Shown here: in pieces, positions 46,101-55,067 of the stretch
Numbering within the stretch: position 1 is the first letter of the stretch
How the letters are laid out: every line of letters begins with the position of its first letter
Assembly: GCA_002221725.1 (NCBI GenBank)
Contig: NJFT01000002.1
Location: 248,001-312,000 of the forward strand
Direction: 5' to 3'
Length of the DNA stretch: 64,000 bases
Origin: Scedosporium boydii
Taxonomy: Eukaryota > Ascomycota > Sordariomycetes > Microascales > Microascaceae
Position numbers and translations under genes: made by a program
The notes under the pieces: model-generated
Told to the model about the DNA's origin: nothing
Seen by the model: the letters and a program-made list of their open reading frames with translations, nothing else
The model's database searches: none

Positions 46101-49100
46101 GTCTTAAACCTGTGATGAAGCTGCTGCACGGACTTGAAGACGTTCACAATATTGTCCGTGATATGGTATACGATTGTCTCGTGAGGTACGGCAACTCGAA
46201 TAGCCTCTGCGGCGATATCAAATAGTTTCTCTTCGCCGTAGCTACCTGACGCGAGCTTGTGGCGCGATCTCCGGTAGTCTATTCGCCAGGCTTTGACGCT
46301 TACCACCCTTGCCCAAACTCGATGCATACGCGGCGCTCCGACGTAGAGGCGCGCAAGTCTGGAAGTTAGATAGGGCGGTGACCAGCGCTGACGGCCGGCT
46401 TCGAGGCCGTGGACCTGTAGCATCAGGGGGGGGTCATGAGGCATGTCCCCTTTGAGCTGAAGCAGGGCGACTTTGAAGTCCACGGTAAACAGTTCTGGCA
46501 GAGAAGTACCGCGTGGCGCTAGGGCTGGCGAGTTTGGAGGGGCAAGATGATCCATAATGGTAGTGGCCCTTGGTGACATGGTTGATTTTGATGAGCTGGT
46601 AGTGGTAGGCGCCCTCCTAGATCCTAGGAAGGCTTTGCGGAGGACTAACGCGGCAAGGCCCACGGAGTAGTGGCGGTAAAGAGAATAATTGATTAGGATA
46701 GATCGGAAATTTGCTTGGAGTTGGAACAGAGGTCCTTGACCATCACTCAGGGCAGATAGGGCAATGTCGAATCTAGGCATTCGTAGAAAAGGGTCCATCT
46801 CTAACTTATCAGCAGCTTCGACCATGTAGGTCTCGAGGCCCCTGACGTAAAAAGCAAGGCGCCGCCCGTCCCCGGGAGTTTGCTGCTTCTTCCGAGGAGA
46901 TGGGGAAGTAGGGGGTCTCGTAAAGTCTGCGTCCGGGGTTAGTGATCGATTGCTAGCCCTTCTCCTCGATTGTCGTCGTTGAAGCCCTTCCAGCCTTTGC
47001 GCTCGGTATTCCACTCCAACGGAATCAAGCTGGAGAGATATTCCTCGCCTGTCATCGGAGAGATGCTCATCAACCCCGGCCACCTCGAGACTAAAGTCAG
47101 AAATCTGGATCTGAAGGTGCAGCAACCAGGATGGCATTGTTCGCAAAAAGTTGCGCGGGGATGGAGGTCGTCTTTCGGTTAACCGGTGAGGATCGGGGTC
47201 AAGACGTAATTGCTGGAAAATCTCCTGAAGGCCGTCCGTGATCTCGGGACGGACAAGTTTCGCAGTTAATGCTTGGATATTGCCGTTGGCAACTACACAG
47301 ATGTTCGGGGCGGCGCTGATCTGGAACTTCATATCGAAGGCTTCCGTTTGCAAGAGATCGAGTCGATTACCGATCGACGTTTGATAATAAAGTTCGTGAG
47401 ATTGGAGCCTCGTCGTGGCGACGAGCGAGTAGTGCACCTCCTCGTATGTTGAGTGGTAAGACTCCATATCCAACGAAAACGACGAGATGGATGAAATGAT
47501 TAAATCAAAATCATCAGATTCGGCAGATTGCTCGACTGGGGGTAGCGCGATCCTCACCACAGGTTCGTGCATGGAGAGCTTGATAGTCGCCTTGGGGAGA
47601 AGTCGTGACATTAGTACGTGGCGTCTCGATGTTCTTGGTTGCCGTGTTTGCGGAGGACGCGGCTTTGATTTTAAGAGGGCGAGGACGAGGGCAATGTGGC
47701 GTGGATCAAGGTCAATAGAAGGTGAAGTGACCACGGAATTTGCAAATAATATGTTTGCATTACGCTCTTCCGGGCTGCCGTCCTTTGCTAGCTTTACCGT
47801 TTTCGAGGGAAGTGTTGTCCTGACAGTCGTTGTTGCCATCGGGACATAAAGGATCCTCTCGGGTTTGCCCTGCCCGTCGTCGAGACCAATGGACACGGAT
47901 AGCGCAGCCGCAAGGGCTTCGTGGGCAACATCTTGAGAGGGGAAGTACATCTGGTGGACCGGAGACTTTGGATCAAGGCGATGGAGGTCAAAGCCTACTT
48001 CCTTCATAGAAGCAGTTAACTGCAAAGGAGTGCCATCCGAATGCACTTTCTTGGAAAGCCCAATAAAGCTCACAGCGAACTGCACCTCCTTGATTCCCTT
48101 AACCAGTGCTGAGATAAACTCCTTGGAATTAGCAAGGGTTTCCATGAGATCCTCATCTGTGTGGAAGTCATCAAAGCTGCTGAATGCTGAGCCTGTAGTC
48201 GAAGATTCCTGGTTCATGACTGGCCGGGCGGCCTTTGGAGGGGCCTTTTTGCACCGCTTATAGTGCTTGAGAGCTAATGAAATGTCGTCATAAGGGATGT
48301 GGACACGACCCAGCTTGAGAGCAATGCTCATATCTCGAAGGGTGCCAAGATTTTCCGATAGGTAGGCATTGACATTGAGGGTAGCATTATCAAGAACCTC
48401 GAGGGGCTCTCTCCCTTCGGAGGTGAAGAGAACGCTTTTCAAACTCAGTGTCCACTCGGCCTGCTGATCCTGCTTCTTCCTATCGGCCCTCGCGGCAAAG
48501 AAGAAACGCGCCCGGTCTACCATCTTGCGACGAGTATCGACCGCTGCAGTCAGACTGCCAATCTGGACACTGCCGACTTTGACAACATTGATTGTCGTGT
48601 TCGTAGCGACAATATCAACCATTCGCAGCCAATGCACGTTGTTCTGCAGTATCTTGATTCGGCGCTTAGACTTACTGACAAAGCGATCCAACGTTTCACT
48701 CTGCGAGGTGGGCTCTCTCATGTTCGTTCGTATCGTTGGCAGAGGTGTCTGCGGAGCTGAGCCATGGGCTTGTGTATCGGATTTGTAACGACCGGACGGA
48801 GTGGGCTCCTCAGCGTCGGAGTCTTCCTCGCGGATCTTGTGTCCCTCGCCCAACTCCTTCACATCGACGGTGGCGACGAGCTCGCTAATAACAATGCTGA
48901 TCCACGTTGGCCTTGCGAAGTTGGGTCGGTGGAAGTTGAGGCCGAGACCTCGTATCTCGATTTTGAGACCATCGCGGGGTGTGTACGCGAGACGTCGTAG
49001 GGAGAAGTAGCCGATACGTTGGATGGAAAGACCGGTAAGGATGCGTAGTATAGCAAAGAGAACGAAGGTGGACAGGTATATTAGCACCAAAATGGCCAAA

Positions 49101-49126
49101 AAGAAAGTAGGGTTGAAGAGGGCCAT
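40154..49126 (-). CDS. FMP27: FMP27/BLTP2-type bridge-like lipid transfer protein
   Basis: One uninterrupted frame of 8973 bases encodes 2990 residues, starting at ATG 49126. The N terminus is a membrane anchor (residues about 5-35, FFLAILVLIYLSTFVLFAIL), followed by the conserved repeating beta-groove rod. Diagnostic motifs are VGFWDKLRLNFHSRIHVAW near residue 1391 (the FMP27 GFWDK domain) and SAWPPWVPVEVIFDY near residue 2184 (the WPPW domain). Predicted coiled coil lies at QAQLIRDRLAQLEEQMEAH. The last 300 residues are Ser/Arg-rich and disordered. The family (yeast Fmp27/Ypr117w, animal hobbit/BLTP2, plant SABRE) forms lipid-conducting bridges at ER-plasma membrane and other contacts. Absence of any intron across 9 kb is notable. 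Confidence 0.96.
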   Translation of the reverse strand: MALFNPTFFLAILVLIYLSTFVLFAILRILTGLSIQRIGYFSLRRLAYTPRDGLKIEIRGLGLNFHRPNFARPTWISIVISELVATVDVKELGEGHKIREEDSDAEEPTPSGRYKSDTQAHGSAPQTPLPTIRTNMREPTSQSETLDRFVSKSKRRIKILQNNVHWLRMVDIVATNTTINVVKVGSVQIGSLTAAVDTRRKMVDRARFFFAARADRKKQDQQAEWTLSLKSVLFTSEGREPLEVLDNATLNVNAYLSENLGTLRDMSIALKLGRVHIPYDDISLALKHYKRCKKAPPKAARPVMNQESSTTGSAFSSFDDFHTDEDLMETLANSKEFISALVKGIKEVQFAVSFIGLSKKVHSDGTPLQLTASMKEVGFDLHRLDPKSPVHQMYFPSQDVAHEALAAALSVSIGLDDGQGKPERILYVPMATTTVRTTLPSKTVKLAKDGSPEERNANILFANSVVTSPSIDLDPRHIALVLALLKSKPRPPQTRQPRTSRRHVLMSRLLPKATIKLSMHEPVVRIALPPVEQSAESDDFDLIISSISSFSLDMESYHSTYEEVHYSLVATTRLQSHELYYQTSIGNRLDLLQTEAFDMKFQISAAPNICVVANGNIQALTAKLVRPEITDGLQEIFQQLRLDPDPHRLTERRPPSPRNFLRTMPSWLLHLQIQISDFSLEVAGVDEHLSDDRRGISLQLDSVGVEYRAQRLEGLQRRQSRRRASNRSLTPDADFTRPPTSPSPRKKQQTPGDGRRLAFYVRGLETYMVEAADKLEMDPFLRMPRFDIALSALSDGQGPLFQLQANFRSILINYSLYRHYSVGLAALVLRKAFLGSRRAPTTTSSSKSTMSPRATTIMDHLAPPNSPALAPRGTSLPELFTVDFKVALLQLKGDMPHDPPLMLQVHGLEAGRQRWSPPYLTSRLARLYVGAPRMHRVWARVVSVKAWRIDYRRSRHKLASGSYGEEKLFDIAAEAIRVAVPHETIVYHITDNIVNVFKSVQQLHHRFKTGTNEYILDKGPEGPKNVPKVSLRTRSFLFELEDGAFEWKLGMIYRVGLTEQIQRLAREEAFKLKIKRIREEESRIESTKLRSRTTFHTKASGNSAPTPNRNYNTDGRHGHGVNYNHTPRYDPEGDPPSLTGTTRVYESEAREKLNIYNAQSWKKRISTAYANASQSIREMRGLFWGPDHVPEDMEESEHILEVPSRPALLSASVSDLHIVIDKPSFPLQDLPNFLHSVGKGMPRDMKYSLLVPMHISIDLDEVRINLRDYPLPFIHIPTLKADQSTRLHSLSLKTNFVIAEEFRGPESARKVRVQVIPPGTGGLGSHHDRGFSIDVRRTIGPVKSYSDISVDINTALPTRITWGPCYQPAMQDMMMVIESFTKPQLDPSERVGFWDKLRLNFHSRIHVAWKEHGDVHLALKGTRDPYLMTGYGAGFLMCWRNNVRLTLNEDDDPKKFMTVNSGEYVLAVPDYSHEVREEARRRGLYDGPGSDDMTKSSAAFKKVAMKLSGDVQWMIGLVFERAIENGTRSFDFRPHYDIVLKSPLYAKSQDGLPYDALRGFRSQHIHLSIDIRAPACRDWSASEPDPSKSYNTVHFTPRFFTHFFAWWGLFGSPLSLPIRQGRLFPGRELGSKKFGRHLATVKYNLLLAPLFLSHIYKHKNMEATSSENAVSATGLKVRFDSFMLDLHQRREEFNTRDRGRKSKARTTGIKIHAAQLDLVSADVRAVSATMDSMAESIRKEGLGAPFGEQDDDSPDYSRFTIPDNDPSWIDMDDFVELDWVSPAERNPDVKILPLASAPRLTYFRQTDIGGIISGDPDRTSPFGQEPTHFCMMSHDDDPRRVQAQLIRDRLAQLEEQMEAHALSLGEAEFRVMRDEGQDVQMLAELEALRHHTTLLCRKRMFLDHMLQQMTKEGSSSGDSSSLNGNGEENHGDTSLELAGGSMSLPSGAEFDSDFTNRFVVHNMQLKWNNLLRNIVLRYIHQNSQRRGFVYYLSRPAVKFILDIVEEQTKAKSTKDGKDPSRSFPRKSKTAPAAPEASSSTKKVRKDIEDRIKSILQDGKNMVDAEENEPGQIGNIISDLVCGIAAEFTPRSGYHIRLIAPQIQLQSDKNKKHVVLITAKGMDLKVVEVMEKARISDPVSGLVQRRILLNMDSAQFFVTHQKWFQTGLVSMYAGSRYGAPSGSAWPPWVPVEVIFDYQADPFGFRRVVQKTSATLRYDKYNNLRLKYTDDVNTDGVNMDSAEPTESRIDNLWVEFPQARALCNSSQYYAMYVIVLDLLMYNEPAEKTRSEKLEKIMLASDFSDLSGAPEMVHKLQERVRQLESIKTHLQIYAQTPGERGWEDRVVLEKDLATCEDDLFFLMKAITTSQQKHETVGGEMSQSNALLKWTISARDIVWHLIKDTMEPLVELQLRDVEYDRTDNADGSHVNLIRVGKVLGLNLLPHAMYPEIIVPYVDGERGTFSDVGNRHMIRVCWHMLEDIAGIPVMDHFEVDLFPMKIQLEHEVGKQLFEYIFPHVEGSTEPGVRDDSPFLLKQQLPGQNDDDDDTTSIVSSSQTTPLTDKGSTFSTRPGSLELRLRPTLDSNTLDSGTSSPKKALSVHTMDGHSFRLFKSAGNTPRGLSRKTSRESLAPRPGTVGRSATGLSLKDGVSSSSNHEGRKMSRFVLRSKAPLEEKQQASDDLTKMMERANSYMSFAYIKMPSVELCLSYKGKDNRNFEDVHDFVFRMPTIEWRNKTWSNLDLALALKKAVIKALISHTGAIIGNKFSKHRPNTAQQSKLRELASNSAIIGTPHPMSSPYTDSIHSDDSSSLFGTSPMDFSRSPPRSLRSSNYDRSHARSARSARSTSRSSSVASTRSFRTGGGSSSHGTGSGISGNVVVPSFLMMTPPTPQDPQPSQSLGAETARPASRHSLNPLSGLLTVDHRSNSSPNIVVGGERRRSAGGIKGKLSALTSRLARENTARSGEGGESGDGRPESRGVSSSRRSSLASTKDE

Positions 49127-50461
49127 TGCTTCAAGGTCTCCCGCCGATGGCAGAGCCCGTCTGCGACTCGTTATCTGTTGCTTGATAGCTGCCCTGTGGG
49201 TTGGCGGAACTTTCGACGATCCTCGACAGGAACAAAATGATATCGCATACGGGGCGGAGCATAAGACCGGATTTACTCGTCGGTCGACAAAACGATGAGA
49301 TCGCTAAGCTCCATTTTCGGGGAGATGATGTGGCTAGATCGGCGAGCGCCCAAGAGGCAAGGCGAAAAAGGCGTCCGGGCGAGATCAGCGACGACTGAAG
49401 AATCGTAACGTAAGATCGGGAATTACGAAGAAGATCGCGGACGAAAGATCGTGCTGTCGGCCGGGATACCGCGAGGGAGACGGCGATTTGGGGACTGTCG
49501 CAAGAAAAAGCAACGCTGTCACGCACTGCTCGTCTCAACGTAAGGACAATCAGTATGGTCCCAGTGGAACAGGTCGTCAAGGAGCCGGATATTCGGGATC
49601 AATCTCCCCGAGGAGAGGCGCAGAGATAAAGGTCGGGAAGGGGGTCGGTCCGTCAGGGGTGTCGAGTAATCGGCGTTGACAAGAGAGAGCCTAGTGCTGT
49701 GTTCGAGAGGGAGTTGGCATTTGCCAACATAGCACGGCTGGCCCGGATCGTCTAAGGGAGTGGCAATCTTCCCAAAATGCCGGACATAGGGACGGCGTAG
49801 AACTAAACTTACGCACGACTCACGAGGCAAGTGAAAGAAGAATCAGGGACTCGGTTCCTGACTTTGTTGAGTTTAGGGCGGGGAGCTCGAGAGACCAGCA
49901 CGCAGTACTCCAGTAATACTCCAGTGATACTTCATACTCAGAGAGAAGCACCAACAATGAAGCAAGGAACTGGAACCTTGTCTTCGGTTACTTCCGGGTT
50001 CGAATAATTGTTCCAGAGCGTCAGAGGGCTGGCTGACTTGTTACCAGCTGGTGTCAGCCGGTTAAGTTCAAAGATCGTGCGTTGCGGCTCAACTCCCTCG
50101 ATGCCCCTTTATTGACCTCCCGGTTGAACAGGCATCAATTCACTTGCCTCATTTGCCTCAGGGTGCAGAGTAATTGACAGTTCATCCTGCTTTCTGGAGG
50201 CTCTGGAATGGTGTGATGCCCCCATCCATGACCCCTGCTATCCAAGCATGCCATCGGACGTTTTCTTGCAGACCGCTTTCTAAGACTAGTAACACTGACA
50301 AAACATTTTGACAACTCCAAAATTGTACAGATTCTATTGTAACAAGTTCCAAATGGAAGGTGTCTATGATACAGATTTTTTTTTATTAAAAAAAAAAAAA
50401 ACCATATATTCCCGGTCCTTCTTTCGAATCGGTTGAAAAGTCTTTGGATTCCAGATGACGT
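49127..50461. other. intergenic, FMP27 promoter side
   Basis: About 1.3 kb between the FMP27 ATG and the stop of the Tim17-like gene. It contains a small tandem repeat (TACTCCAGTRA units, 49905-49934) and a T9/A14 inverted run at 50376-50401, in the 3' flank of the Tim17-like gene. No gene is recognised. Confidence 0.45.
50376..50401. repeat. T-run/A-run inverted repeat
   Basis: Nine T, then ATT, then fourteen A; self-complementary. It lies about 60-85 bp past the stop codon of the Tim17-like gene and could mark its polyadenylation region. Confidence 0.6.
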
Positions 50462-51427
50462 TCACCGCCACCAGCTCTTCGCCTGTGAGTTTTGGTTCAG
50501 ATTCTTCGGGGAGACGTCCCCTTTGGAGGCTTCTGGGGATGATGGCGTGGCACTAGGGCCGACCTCAGCTTCTATCTTAGCCTGCGCCTCCGCTTTCAGT
50601 TCAGAAATCTTATCATCGATTAAGGCAATCTCGGCCTCGATCTTGAGCATCTTTTCCCCAATGAACGATTCGTATTCCTCGTCCGTGAGCTTTCTGAGAG
50701 GGCTGTACTTGGATCTCAACCAGCTCGAGCCCTCCTCTCCTCTCTGGGCCATCTTCCATTCGGATAGCTTATTTGCAATGCCCTGTCCTGCCGCGCCGAA
50801 TAGGGTGAAGACTATAGCTCCGGGCACGATGTTTCGCGGACCACCTAGAAGGGAAAATCGGTGAGCAAGCGAAAGAATGCAACGGCCTAACAACACCTTC
50901 CCTAGGGTAGCGGTAGCATACGTAATAGTCCGCCAACCATGCCAGCGGTTCCGCCCGCCAATGCGCTGGCTTTCGTCTTGTCCGTCGTGCTCAGCGGCTG
51001 GCCACCTCCCCAAGATCGAGTGATGACAGACCTTGAGACTGGAAAAAAAGCAAGTTAGTTTTTCCGCACATTGTTCCGGTATTTCAAGGAGGGACGTACG
51101 CCAGTAGGTTGAGCCTAAGGTGAACCATTGTATGCTAGAAACCAGTCCGAACAAGACTGGAGGTGCATCCCGAATAATACCAGCGGCCACTCCGGTCACC
51201 GCGCCCGCGCCGCCTGGAAGACAGTATCAGCTGACATGTATCATCACCACGGCTGGATTGTGCCAGCATGAGAGAATGCGCCGGACTTAGGGAAACGGAC
51301 CAGCTAGGGCGCCAACCTTCAAGGCTGGTGTGAGTAAGTCTACAAGTTCAGGAGGGAGGAGGCCACGTCTCCGACCTCTCCGAGGCCCGGCATCTTGAGG
51401 GTCGAGAGCTTGCGGCTCACCCCCCAT
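50462..51427 (-). CDS. Tim17/Tim22-like membrane protein
   Basis: Four minus-strand exons (51427-51301, 51213-51100, 51038-50922, 50844-50462) close in frame to 246 residues from the ATG at 51427 (CCGACAATGGG). Glycine-rich helix-packing segments typical of the Tim17/Tim22/Tim23 family are seen: VGALAGGAGAVTGVAAGI, FGLVSSIQWFTLGSTYW, ASALAGGTAGMVGGLLRGPR and GAIVFTLFGAAGQGI. The C-terminal 100 residues form a charged helix (DEEYESFIGEKMLKIEAEIA) and a Ser/Pro tail. It is not Tim17, Tim22 or Tim23 itself, since the N-terminal signatures are missing; I read it as a fungal relative, probably in the mitochondrial inner membrane. The exact role is unknown. Confidence 0.75.
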
Positions 51428-52819
51428 TGTCGGAAATTGAGACAAAACGCCGCTCGTATCAACAGAATTTGTCAATGGATGGGGACAGAGGGGGGAGGGC
51501 TTATTATAAGCCGCACCGGCCCGTCAATTAAGGATTTTAAGCTTTAAAAGCCGTCGGCGAACAGGAGCGCTGAGAAGGGTGGGAGTCCGGGGAAGAGTAG
51601 TACAACAGACGAGATGAAGCAAATTGCAGGGTATGGCGCTCGGGGCTCGTTATCACAGATGGTGAGAAGTATTCCTCAAGGAAGAGGCATGGAATTGAGT
51701 GAGAGCTGAAAGGAGAGTCGGTTCATTCGATGCTCAATTCTTCGATGGATGGATGGTTCCAAGCCTAGACGGAGCTAACGCTGATTTGCGTTTCTTTGAT
51801 GTCCGAAAGAATTTATGACAAGCGCGTCTGTCTTGAGAAGCTCGAAGTTGTACCTAGGTACCTTCTCTCAAATGCCGCTCCTGTCTCGGAGACAGTACTT
51901 GGTACTTCGTATGTAATCAAACCTGGGTCAAGTACTTTGCTACCTAAGGTACACAGCGGTGATCTTCGTACAACTATGAAATACACAGCCAGCTCGCCTC
52001 TGAGGAATATTCATTTCCACTGACGGAAGGGGAACCTGCTGGCCTCTGATGGACTGGTCCGTGCTAATGTACCAGAGCCTTTACTGTCTGACACAACCTA
52101 CCTGCAATGGTGGAGCAAATCTGATGTGGGTGAAGCAGCACACACCTTCGACCTTGGGGCTAACTTGCAAGTACCAAAGTTCCTCACCGTCCTCAAATTC
52201 AAATTGTTTCACTAAACGGCCTGCCTTGGTATTATGTACCTAGGTACTATGCTACCTCAGTACCTGCCCCAGTTTGTGACTTGGAGGGGTGAAAAAAGTA
52301 CCTTTTGCACCACAGAACAATGCAAAGAGTACATTACTCCAGCTGAAGCACCGTCAAGGCACACTGGCACAGTAATCCCAATCCCAACCTGGTCTGGCCT
52401 TGCCCACCCACCTTGGGCCACCACCCACCTTGACCCAGGCAAATGTGGCACTCACAAGTCACAACCAAATTTTTTCCCCTTTCTACCTACAAGGAAATTC
52501 AAAAACTCTCATCAACCTCAACCTCTCCACATTCCAACAAGGAACGGAACCGGAGAGTCGAGACATAGCCCATCACTCTGTTGTCGGCTTTGGCTCAATA
52601 TTCAGTAACCAATTTCCATCTAACCACCCCCAAACCTCTCAGCAAGCAGTGCACTGTTCAGTGAACTGCCACCTCATTTTTTTTTATCCCCCTCCAATCC
52701 CGCACACCAAGCGATTCCTTCTAGAAGCTAGCCACCAATCCCTGGTTCAGCTTCTTTTGACCTAATCTACGCGCACCGATAGGAACGTCGTTGCGCGTGG
52801 AGGACTTAACACCGCAATC
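51428..52819. promoter_or_regulatory. divergent intergenic with GTACC palindrome cluster
   Basis: Shared upstream region of the Tim17-like gene and TIF3. It is dense in GTACC/GGTAC elements: TACCTAGGTA at 51851 and 52237, TACCTAAGGTA at 51941, and a TACGAAGTAC motif (minus strand) at 51902. No protein gene is recognised. The clustering may reflect binding sites or a spreading sequence motif. Confidence 0.5.
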
Positions 52820-55067
52820 ATGGGTAAGCTGCCTTGACAGGCCCCATGCCTAACTATCTTGTATAGCTTCATCATTTCTGACTACCTGTCTTCGCAGCGC
52901 CCAAAAAGAAGGAGGCCCAGAAGATGTCTCTAGGTGACTTCCTCAACGATTCATGTAAGGACCTCCCCACTAACCAAGATGGATGGCGCGACTCTGCTTG
53001 GGCTAAATGTCCGACCGGTTCTCAGGGTCGACCGGCGCCTGTCACTATCCGAGTTGTGTCAGCGGATCTTTAGCTAACGTCCATCCAGCGTTCGGTGGCT
53101 CCTGGGCCGATGAAGTTGAGGATACCATTGGTGAGTACTCTTTCTCCTGTCCTAAACCTTATGGCGAGGCATGGCGGCATTCTGCGGGCGTAAGCCTCAC
53201 CGTATCGGTTGCCATTCTTCCGTGATTCGCCTCATCGCAGCTGAGAACTTCTGCTAATGGCTCTTGAAAAGGCACTCAGCCATTGCCTCCCCCCGAGCAT
53301 CCGCGTCGCGATATGGGCATGGGTGGATACGGCGGCTACGGAGGAGATCGAGGAGACCGAGGTTAGTATTGAAATGAACCCTCTTGCCACTACGCCGTCG
53401 ACTCGTTGTCGTTGACAATTTTCGTTGTTCACAGGATATGCTCGCGATAGTGCCCCTCAGCAGCTCCCCACCCGGCCCCCCTACACTGCTCATCTTGGCA
53501 ACCTCCCATACGATGCGACGATGGACGCCGTTACGGACTTCTTCACCGGATGCGGTGTCGTTAGCGTTAGAATCATCGAGGACCGAGAGCTCCAGCGCCC
53601 CAAGGGTTTCGCTTACGTTGAATTCCGCGATTTGGACGGTTTGAAGAAGGCTCTTGAGCTCGATGGACAGTCTTTCAATGGACGATATATCAAGGTTAAG
53701 GTTGCCGAGCCTCGTAAGTCTTAGTTTCCATTGCTTGTTTTTTTTTCTCATTCTTGCGGGAACTTGATAGTCTAATGGATGCCGCAGCCCGAGACCGCGA
53801 CCGTGGTGGCGATTCGACCCGCGACTTGAGCGACTGGACTAGGAAGGGCCCTCTTGCGGATCTTCCCTCTCGAGGCGGCGATAGGCGTGACTTTGGCGAG
53901 CGCCGTCAGGCCGATTTCGGCGAGCGCCGCGCTCCTCGGGAGCACGTAGATGACGGAAGGGTCCGAGACTTCGGAAACTGGGAGCGCAAAGGACCTCTGT
54001 CGCCTCTGCCTCAACCTGAGGCGCCTCCCATGTCTCGCGAGGGCAGCCGAGCAAGGGGCAATGTAGAGTCGATGCGTCATCGTCATCAGTCCCCTTCCTG
54101 GGGTGAAGGCCGACAGGAGGGATCCCGTCCTCCCCACCGAGAATTCCGTGAGAAGGCTGAAAGGGTCCCCACCGCTGCGGAGCGTGATATGCAATGGCGC
54201 AGCAGCATGCGTCCTGACCGCCAAACCTCGTCTCCTTCACAATCCCGAGACGGCAGCGAGGCGCCAGTCTCCCCCGCCCAAGCACCGGCCGCTCTTGCCA
54301 CAAGACCCAGACTGAACCTAGCGAAGCGAACGATTTCCGACGCACCCGACGCCGCGTCTTCTGCTTCTGCCGGCGGCGATTCGAAGGCGAGTCCTTTCGG
54401 TGCGGCCCGACCCATCGATACCTCTGCTCGTGAGCGCGAGATTGAGGAGAAGAGGCAGCAGGCGATTAAGGAGAAGCGAGAGGCTGACGAGAAGGCAAAG
54501 GAAGAGCGCCGCCTCGCAAAGGAGGCCGCCGCGAAGGAGGCTGCTGCCAAGGCCGAGGCCGAAGCTGAGGCTGCTAAGGCTGCTGCCGAGGCTGCCGCCT
54601 CTGCCCCGACGGAGGCGGCGAAGCCTGAGGCAACTCCCCAGGCTGTCGAGGAGGAGGAGACCACCCAGGGAGCCAAATCCGACGATCAAGGACAGAAGCC
54701 GGTTCACAATGGCGCCTCCAAGGAGCAAAAGATCCCCGGTCGCCCTAGGGAGCCTCGTGAGCCTCGTGAGCCCCGCGAGCCAAGGGACGGCCGCCCTGAG
54801 TTTAAGTCTAGGGCTTCGGAGAGCGGTAACTGGCGTCAGCCTTCCGGTGAGCATAGAGCTCCCCGAGGTGCTCCCAGCGGCCCCCGCCGCGGCGGTGGTG
54901 GCCGTGGTGGACGACATGACGGTGCCCGCGGTCCACGCGCGAACGGCGCAGGTGGTCAACAACCTCCCGCGAGCCCCGTGACTGCTGAACCGGCCGCCCC
55001 TACGCAGGATGAGGATGGCTGGACTACCGTGACCGTTCCTCGAAGCGGTCGCCGTGGAAGGGCTTAA
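52820..55067 (+). CDS. TIF3: translation initiation factor eIF4B
   Basis: Six exons: 52820-52823 (only ATG plus one base), 52898-52954, 53089-53130, 53272-53361, 53435-53713, 53788-55067. All five splices keep phase 1 and give 583 residues. The order is MAPKKKEAQKMSLGDFLND and SWADEVED (conserved eIF4B N terminus), then one RRM (residues about 82-158) with RNP2 AHLGNL and RNP1 KGFAYVEF. Basic repeats follow (DLSDWTRKGPLADLPS and FGNWERKGPLSPLP). After them come a Glu/Ala/Lys coiled region (about 310-375), repeated REP units, an RGG-rich tail (RRGGGGRGGRHDG) and a conserved end, QDEDGWTTVTVPRSGRRGR. It stimulates eIF4A during mRNA recruitment to ribosomes. Identification is firm. Confidence 0.95.
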
